Positions 58,828 through 64,000 of a DNA stretch of 64,000 bases are shown here, piece by piece. The DNA is from Amycolatopsis jejuensis. Its GTDB lineage: Bacteria > Actinomycetota > Actinomycetes > Mycobacteriales > Pseudonocardiaceae. A model generated the notes under the pieces. That model did no database searches, was not told the origin of the DNA, and saw nothing but the letters and a program-made list of their open reading frames with translations. The DNA is taken from assembly GCF_000717335.1 (NCBI RefSeq), contig NZ_JNYZ01000006.1, positions 1 through 64,000 on the forward strand, written 5' to 3'. The translations under genes were made by a program, and so were the position numbers. Position 1 is the stretch's first letter, and the number at the start of each line of letters is the position of its first letter.

Positions 58828-61355
58828 AGTGTGCACACCTGACGTCGGCGGCGGAGGTCGTGCGGAACGCGGCTGCGCAGGGCCGGTTCGCCGAAGCCCT
58901 CGAAGCGGGCGCCGAATTCCTCACCGCGCACCGGCCGGGGATGATGTGCCGCAGCGTGTTCGCGGCGGACCTGGTCGAGCTGTCCGTGATCCTGGGACAG
59001 GACCAGCTCACCAACGCGTTGCTGATGGTCGCCGCGGCGGATGACGACGTCCAGTACCTGCCGTACCGCGTCCGCACGCACGGGATGCTGGCGGTGATCC
59101 TGACCGAGGTCCGGACCGGTGACGAGGACGACGTCCGCGCCGATCTCCGTGGCGTGCCCGGAGTTCCGCCGCGTCCGCTGGATTTCCGGCTGCGGAGGTC
59201 CGAAGTGGAGGTTCGCGCCGGGCTCACGCCGCGGCAGGCCCCGCGTCCCGGCGTTCGGCTGCGTACCCACCGCGCGCGTTCTGCCGCGGCGGGTCTGGGG
59301 CTCGCGCTGATCGAGAAGGACGACGCCGAGACCGGACGCCGCTGGCTCACCGCGGTGGCGGAGCAGGCGGAGCGTGCGGGAGGCCGTCCGGACGGGCTCA
59401 CCCGCACGATTGCCGGCGCGTTCGACGCGTGGGCCTGGGCACGCGCCGTCTCCGGTCTCGCGCAGCTCGGGCCGGACAGCGCCTGGCTGGCCGAGCGGGT
59501 GCCGGTCGCCGCACGGTTTTTCGCGGTCGCCGGGCATCCGCGGTGGGCGGCCACTACGGACGCGGCCGTCCGGCACCCGGAGACGCGGTTCTTCGAGCTC
59601 GGCGCGGCCGCCGCGCGGGAGTGGCGGACGGTGTCGCCCGAGTACGACTGGCTGGGTAGCCCGCCCGACGACGCACAGTTCTCGCACTCCGCCGCCCGCA
59701 TCCGCCCGCTTTTCCTGGTGGGCGACGACACCCTGCGCGCGTCCTACGTCGGCATGCTCGGCGAAGCGGCCGAGCGGCTCGACAAGCACGGCGCCGGTGG
59801 ACCGCTCATCGACCAGCTGGTCGGGCTGCTCCGCGAGGACTTCGCCGCCGGGTACCCGCCGAACCTGCTGGCCCGCGCCCTCGTCCTGCGCGCGCGGCAT
59901 CGGCACCACGCCGGATCGCCGCGCGCCGCCTTGGCCGACGACGTCGAAGCGCGCGCCCTCCTGCTGGCCGAGAACACCGGGGAGGTGACCCGGAACGTCG
60001 AACGGCGGATCGACGACCTGGTCGAACATGGCTGGTGGGACGAAGCCGTCCGGACCGCGACGACGTTCGGCAGCAGCGCGATCGACCGCGTCGAACACGA
60101 AGCGCAGCTGCACAACCAGGCCGGGGTTGTCGAACAGCTGGCCGCGTTCCGCGCCGAACTGACGCGGGACGCCCGCACGTTGACATCATGGGCAATCGCC
60201 CGGGAACGACTTTCGCCGGGCTCGGGTACGCCGGTGTTTCTCGACGCCATCGCGATGGCCCCGGACCTCGCCGGCGTTGTGGAAACCCGGCTGGCCGCCG
60301 CTCGGTACCGCCCCGATCCCGACCTCTCGAAGTTGCTGGAGCAGGTCCTGTCCGGCGAGTTCGACCACCCGCGCCTCCTGGCCGAGCTGACCCACGCGGT
60401 CGCCCGGGACACCGCCGTCGACCCGGCGACGGCCGTGGATCTCCTTGTCCGGGCGGGAAAACACTTGGTCGTGACCGGGCTGCGCAACGGCGCCGGATGG
60501 GTCACCGACCAGGTCCTGCTCTGGGAGCGCGCGGTCCGCTTCCTGCACCAGCCCGCAGCCGCCCTGCAGCTGTGCGAAGCGCTGACCCAGCTGCCTGGTC
60601 AGCCGGATTTCCTTGCTGCCGCGGTACAAATGCGCCTGGCATCGACGCTCGCCGAAGCAGGTCGCCGCGCGGTGCCCGCCGCCCGCCTGGCCGTGCAGAT
60701 GGACCCGGAGTCGGCACAGGCCCGCCGGGTCCTCGGCCGCACCCTCCTGGAGGGCCGGGAACTACCCGAGGCAATCCGGGTCCTGGACGAGGCGCTCCAG
60801 CAAGAACCCGACAACGCGTACGCGCACTTCCTCCGCGCCGAAGCCCTGCGCAAATCCGGCGACCCTGACGGCGCCGTGGCCGCGCTGTCTCACGCCCTAC
60901 GCCTGGACCCGGCCTACGAAACCGCGACGATCCAGTACTCCCGGCTCCTCCGCAGTTCTGACAGCGAGCGTTCCCTGGCGGTGCTGGAGGCCCTCGGCGC
61001 CGTACATTCGGGCTCGTCCTGGCTCCGCTATCAGTACGGCCTGTCGCTGGCCGCCACCGGACGCCGCCCCGAGGCGACGGAATTCTTCCGCGACGCCCTT
61101 GACCTGGGCGGGGAACCGATCCGTACCGCCGGGCCACACCGGCGCGCCGGGGACCCGAACCTCCCGCTGTTCCACCTGGCCCTGGTCGGGACCGATCCGG
61201 TGGCCGCCCTGGCACGGGATCTCGGCCCGGGCACGCCGGATTGGCTGGTGCAGGATGTCGTCGACGATTATGAGGAGATCGCGGTGGTGCTCCCGGAAAC
61301 CCGGCTCGCGGCGGGGGAAGCGGTGGTGTTCCTGAACGGGCTGCGAACTCGCTAG
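58821..61355 (+). CDS. Large TPR protein, last gene of the CHAT cassette
   Basis: The 844-residue protein is alpha-helical with canonical TPRs in its last third (ARRVLGRTLLEGRELPEAIR, AYAHFLRAEALRKSGDPDGA and VAALSHALRLDP at about 640-700). No catalytic motif is visible. GGGAGG lies seven bases before GTG 58821, which overlaps the previous gene by seven bases. It probably scaffolds the CHAT complex. Its 3' end is repeated in decayed form just downstream. Confidence 0.65.
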   Translation: MLKCAHLTSAAEVVRNAAAQGRFAEALEAGAEFLTAHRPGMMCRSVFAADLVELSVILGQDQLTNALLMVAAADDDVQYLPYRVRTHGMLAVILTEVRTGDEDDVRADLRGVPGVPPRPLDFRLRRSEVEVRAGLTPRQAPRPGVRLRTHRARSAAAGLGLALIEKDDAETGRRWLTAVAEQAERAGGRPDGLTRTIAGAFDAWAWARAVSGLAQLGPDSAWLAERVPVAARFFAVAGHPRWAATTDAAVRHPETRFFELGAAAAREWRTVSPEYDWLGSPPDDAQFSHSAARIRPLFLVGDDTLRASYVGMLGEAAERLDKHGAGGPLIDQLVGLLREDFAAGYPPNLLARALVLRARHRHHAGSPRAALADDVEARALLLAENTGEVTRNVERRIDDLVEHGWWDEAVRTATTFGSSAIDRVEHEAQLHNQAGVVEQLAAFRAELTRDARTLTSWAIARERLSPGSGTPVFLDAIAMAPDLAGVVETRLAAARYRPDPDLSKLLEQVLSGEFDHPRLLAELTHAVARDTAVDPATAVDLLVRAGKHLVVTGLRNGAGWVTDQVLLWERAVRFLHQPAAALQLCEALTQLPGQPDFLAAAVQMRLASTLAEAGRRAVPAARLAVQMDPESAQARRVLGRTLLEGRELPEAIRVLDEALQQEPDNAYAHFLRAEALRKSGDPDGAVAALSHALRLDPAYETATIQYSRLLRSSDSERSLAVLEALGAVHSGSSWLRYQYGLSLAATGRRPEATEFFRDALDLGGEPIRTAGPHRRAGDPNLPLFHLALVGTDPVAALARDLGPGTPDWLVQDVVDDYEEIAVVLPETRLAAGEAVVFLNGLRTR

Positions 61356-61549
61356 GGTGTGATCAGCTGGCCAGAATGCGTTCCTGGCTCTCGGCAAGAC
61401 CGGCACTGACCGCCCTGACGCGGGACCTCGACCCGGCCCCACAAGACTGGCTGTGCGACGCCTCGGCGATTGCGAGGAGATCGGCGCCGCGTCGCGGCGG
61501 GGGAGGCGGTGGTGTTCCTGAACGGGCTGCGAACTCACTAGGGACGACC
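61356..61549 (+). repeat. Decayed copy of the TPR and convergent-gene ends
   Basis: The stretch 61418-61541 matches 61207-61355, including CGGTGGTGTTCCTGAACGGG and the final CTGCGAACTC..TAG. In addition, GGCCAGAATGCGTTCC after the TPR stop matches GGCCAGAACGCGTTCC in the last codons of the convergent kinase gene at 61556. So the copied unit is the junction of both genes. The frames are broken, and no gene is seen in this gap. Confidence 0.75.
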
Positions 61550-62422
61550 TCACCCGGCCAGAACGCGTTCCAATGTCGCGTATCCCGCCGGTTCCCACGT
61601 CGGTTTGCCGCCCGGCAGGCCGTTTCTGCCGCGCTGTCCGATCCAGATCAGGTTCAGTGCGCGCATCACCGCCCAGCCGCGGGCGCGCGTGATCGTGGCT
61701 TCGTCGGCCTGTGCATACGCGGCGAAGAACCGCGGTGCGGCGTCGGCCGGGAGGAGGATCCAGGCGGCGGACAGGTCGGTTGCGGGGTCGCCGGAGCTCA
61801 GGTCGCCGAAGTCGATCACTCCGGTCAGAGCGCCGTCCTGCGTGACCACGTTGGCCGGATGGAGGTCACCGTGCAGCCAGAGCGGCGAACCCGTCCAGGC
61901 AGGTGCGGCGACGGCCTCGTCCCACACTTCCCGTGCCGCGTCGGCGTTGGTGCTGATGGCTTCGAGCCAGCTCGGGAACTCCGGGTCCAGCTGGGCCAGG
62001 GGGACACCACGGGTCGAGCTGGCCGGGGCGTCAAACGGAGCAGGATGATGCAGGGCGCGCAGGAAACCGGCGAGCGTGTCGGCGGCGTCGGGGCGGGTGA
62101 TCGGGGCACGGTCGGCCGGTTCGCCCGCGACCCAGTGCGCGATCGTCCACGGGTGGGCGAACCGCGGGGACGGTTCGCCGACGCGTACCGGAGTGGGGAC
62201 CGGCAGCGGCAGCCGCTCGGCCAGCACCGGCAGCCAGGCCTGTTCCGTGCGCAGGAGACCGGGGGCCCGGTCGCTGCGGGGGAGGCGGACCGCGAGATCC
62301 GGGCCGAGGCGCCATTGCTGGTTGTCCCAGCCGCCTTCGACGTCGCGGAGTTCGAGAGCGGCGAGGTCGGGGTGTTGCTCGTGCAGTAACGCGCGGACCA
62401 GATCCTGTTCGTACCTCACCAT
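61550..62422 (-). CDS. Aminoglycoside phosphotransferase-family kinase
   Basis: The 290-residue protein has the APH core: a Brenner-type loop WLHGDLHPANVVTQDGA (catalytic Asp near 185) and the metal site GVIDFGDLSSGDPATDL. The N-terminal lobe has WRLGPDLAVRLPRS with the ATP-binding Lys position replaced by Arg. Members phosphorylate antibiotics, choline, homoserine or sugars; the substrate cannot be told. A resistance role is not shown. Confidence 0.85.
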   Translation of the reverse strand: MVRYEQDLVRALLHEQHPDLAALELRDVEGGWDNQQWRLGPDLAVRLPRSDRAPGLLRTEQAWLPVLAERLPLPVPTPVRVGEPSPRFAHPWTIAHWVAGEPADRAPITRPDAADTLAGFLRALHHPAPFDAPASSTRGVPLAQLDPEFPSWLEAISTNADAAREVWDEAVAAPAWTGSPLWLHGDLHPANVVTQDGALTGVIDFGDLSSGDPATDLSAAWILLPADAAPRFFAAYAQADEATITRARGWAVMRALNLIWIGQRGRNGLPGGKPTWEPAGYATLERVLAG

Positions 62423-62441
62423 CGCACGCTAGCAGCCTGCC

Positions 62442-62810
62442 TCAGTGGGTGACCGGCAGCCCGAACGCCTCGGGGTCCTTGTTCTTGGCCTTCTCCAGGA
62501 GATCGGGCACCGCCGAGCTGTCGAGGACGCCCGCGAGTTTGCGCTGGGCCTTGTCCGCGTCGTGCTTGGCCTGGTCGGCTTTGCGTTCGGCCTGCTGCCG
62601 CCCGGCCGAGCCGAACCAGTACCCGAGCGCGGTGGTCAGCAAGGGGAGCACGACGAGCAAGATGTCCTTGGCCCGCTGGAACTCGTCGAAGGCAGTGCCA
62701 TCGGTGCTTGGCGTCCCCAGCCGGGTGTACACCACCAGCAGCCACAGCGCGGCGATCACCAGCAGTACCAAGGTGATCGCCGCCCTGATCCAGGTTCCGA
62801 GTGATTTCAT
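62442..62810 (-). CDS. Small membrane protein with coiled coil
   Basis: The 122-residue protein has two hydrophobic segments (AAITLVLLVIAALWLLVVYT and ILLVVLPLLTTALGYWF). A charged helix follows (RQQAERKADQAKHDADKAQR) that may form a coiled coil. I do not recognise the family. The ATG at 62810 is eight bases after the stop of the upstream gene on the same strand, so the two are likely co-transcribed. Confidence 0.6.
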   Translation of the reverse strand: MKSLGTWIRAAITLVLLVIAALWLLVVYTRLGTPSTDGTAFDEFQRAKDILLVVLPLLTTALGYWFGSAGRQQAERKADQAKHDADKAQRKLAGVLDSSAVPDLLEKAKNKDPEAFGLPVTH

Positions 62811-62818
62811 GACGGCTC

Positions 62819-63787
62819 CTATTCGCCGCAGTTCCCTTTCGTGGGAACGGGTTTCGCGGGGTCGTACCGTCCAGGGTCCGGCGAGACCGACGGGCCGTCG
62901 AAGGACGGTTCCCCGAATTCCGGCATGAGAAACCCGCTCTTGCTGGCCGAGCACGCGATGTTGGTGTCGAACGCGTGGTACGCCTCCAGCCACAGGCCGC
63001 GGCTCGCCGGTGCCCAGGAGTTCCCGATGCGCTCGATGTAGTCGGCCTCGACGCGGACGAACGGTTCGATGTCCGACGGGCCCTCGATCGACTGCGTACC
63101 CGGGTCGAAGGCGTAGGCGACCACGTACGACACGTGCAGCACCAGCTCACCGGTTTTGCCCGGCTGGACGGTCAGCGTCCCGTTGAGGCGGGGGGCGACG
63201 GGCAGGAGGTGGTAGCCGTCGGCGAGGTAGGTGACGTAGCCCTGGACGCCGGATTGCAGGTCCGTCCTGGCGTCCGGGGCGAAGAGGGCCAGGTAGGCAT
63301 CGGGGTGGTGCCCGTCGAGGGTGCCGTGATCGAGGTGAGCGGCCGTGATCGCCTTCTTGACCTGGTCCTCGGCCTGCGCGACCTGCGCCGCGGAGAACGA
63401 GCCGACCTTCGCCGCGGGTGCGGTTTTCAGGCCCGCGATGCCTTCGGCCCAGTTCTGCGCGGGAGTCTTGTCGAACGGCCGGGTGAGGTCGACGTGCGCG
63501 TAGTCCGGCAGCTCGGTCGGAGCGGACCCGGTCGTGGTGGTCGTCGTTGCCGTGGTGGCGGCAGGCGCCGCGGGGACGCCGGACGAGGAGTCCGGCCGCC
63601 TCGCCAGGTACACCGCGATCCCGGCCGCCGCGAGAGCGACCAGCCCGGCCACCGACAGGGTGACCCAGGTCCGCACCCGCGCCCGCCGCCGGGTTGCGCG
63701 CAGCCCGACCCAGGCCTCCTTCTCGGCGTGCCGCTGCCACTCCGGGTCCATCAGGTCCGGATGATCCTCAATGCCGTGGTCGTCCAC
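62819..63787 (-). CDS. Membrane-anchored protein of unknown function
   Basis: The 322-residue protein has a cytoplasmic start rich in charged residues (EWQRHAEKEAWVGLRATRRR) and one membrane helix at about 42-60. A Thr/Ala linker (TTATTTTTTG) leads to a large extracytoplasmic part with two Cys near the end (IACSASKS and GNCGE) that could pair. No family is recognised. GTG start at 63787. Likely acts with the small protein encoded downstream. Confidence 0.6.
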   Translation of the reverse strand: MDDHGIEDHPDLMDPEWQRHAEKEAWVGLRATRRRARVRTWVTLSVAGLVALAAAGIAVYLARRPDSSSGVPAAPAATTATTTTTTGSAPTELPDYAHVDLTRPFDKTPAQNWAEGIAGLKTAPAAKVGSFSAAQVAQAEDQVKKAITAAHLDHGTLDGHHPDAYLALFAPDARTDLQSGVQGYVTYLADGYHLLPVAPRLNGTLTVQPGKTGELVLHVSYVVAYAFDPGTQSIEGPSDIEPFVRVEADYIERIGNSWAPASRGLWLEAYHAFDTNIACSASKSGFLMPEFGEPSFDGPSVSPDPGRYDPAKPVPTKGNCGE

Positions 63788-63886
63788 AATGTACCGTCCT
63801 GGTTCGTCGATCCTGCACCGGAATCGGCAATGGGAGACGGTCGTTACGGCGAAACGATCACCGCAACCGTTTCGGAATATCCTGGC

Positions 63887-64000
63887 TCAGCCGTTCACCG
63901 AGGGATCGTGCGCGAAGTACGTCGCGCTGAGCTCCCCCAGCAGTTCGTCACCTGCGCCCTCCAGCACGCACGAACCGTGGTTCAGCACGTAAGCCCGGTC
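63887..64000 (-). CDS. C-terminal end of a LivF-like ABC ATPase (partial)
   Basis: The 37 residues inside the window read DRAYVLNHGSCVLEGAGDEL followed by LGELSATYFAHDPSVNG and a stop. 'AxRaYVLexGxivleG' near the end is typical of LivF, the second ATPase of branched-chain amino acid transporters. The rest of the gene lies right of the window, so this call is limited to a short tail. Confidence 0.6.
   Translation of the reverse strand, partial: DRAYVLNHGSCVLEGAGDELLGELSATYFAHDPSVNG

Noticed and set aside
52332..61355. Craspase/type III-E CRISPR link of the CHAT protein
   Set aside because: No Cas7-11-like gene or repeat array is in the window, and the CHAT protein here has membrane helices unlike TPR-CHAT/Csx29.
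61550..62422. Aminoglycoside resistance gene
   Set aside because: Only the general APH fold is visible; the family includes many kinases of metabolites and no resistance-type subfamily motif was seen.

Overview
The window is high-GC actinobacterial DNA with dense, overlapping genes, many GTG and some TTG starts, and KstR2, F420/FMN-oxidoreductase and LuxR-type genes. Gene content and the GTCCGTGAAGGGAACC hairpin near the left edge suggest Pseudonocardiaceae, most likely an Amycolatopsis-like organism. This assignment is inference. No rRNA, tRNA or CRISPR array was seen.

Left edge (1-3000): the tail of an IS5-type transposase abuts the last codons of a LuxR regulator. Two strong hairpins, a secreted DUF5829-like protein, a LysR regulator, a DUF488 protein and a VanZ-like membrane protein follow.

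Region 3000-12600 is an unusual phosphate-type ABC system. The order is pstC-pstA-pstB and then a membrane-anchored PstS-like protein. A large divergent PBP-like surface protein follows, then a sortase-fold protein that lacks the catalytic His and Cys, then a third PstS-like secreted protein. A 21-bp motif is shared upstream of pstC and the third binding protein. Region 12600-13785 is mostly decayed or repetitive DNA.

Region 13786-22773 holds a LysR gene and a translationally coupled four-gene operon (two luciferase-like oxidoreductases, an M20-like protein without metal ligands, and an MFS transporter). A divergent FadR-type regulator has a clear operator in the gap. A rifamycin phosphotransferase gene (rph) follows.

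Region 22772-37430 is a nearly complete KstR2 regulon for steroid C/D-ring (HIP) breakdown: fadD3, kstR2, ipdA, ipdB, fadE31/32/33, fadE30, ipdF, fadA6, ipdC, echA20, one further hydratase and two short-chain dehydrogenases. Operators resembling the KstR2 consensus AnCAAGnnCTTGnT sit in the four divergent or intergenic control regions. One is a 55-bp near-perfect palindrome that drives two apparently leaderless operons.

Region 37630-49189 has a TPR-LuxR regulator, a methyltransferase, a LysR regulator and a carnitine-type operon: APC permease, carnitine 3-dehydrogenase, betainyl-CoA thioesterase, amidase, fused double CaiB-type CoA-transferase, BKACE cleavage enzyme and nitrilase-like amidohydrolase. 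An S9 peptidase and a TetR regulator follow.

Region 52000-61355 is the least familiar part. Five tightly packed genes encode a DUF6338-type membrane protein, a Clp-N-like membrane protein, a membrane CHAT protease with His and Cys intact, a TPR protein with several Clp-N-like repeats, and a TPR protein. I infer one membrane-bound proteolytic or sensing complex. The right edge has an APH-family kinase, two small membrane proteins and the end of a LivF-like ATPase.

A recurring oddity is that three unrelated genes (sortase-like, short-chain dehydrogenase, TPR) are each followed directly by a decayed copy of their own 3' end.
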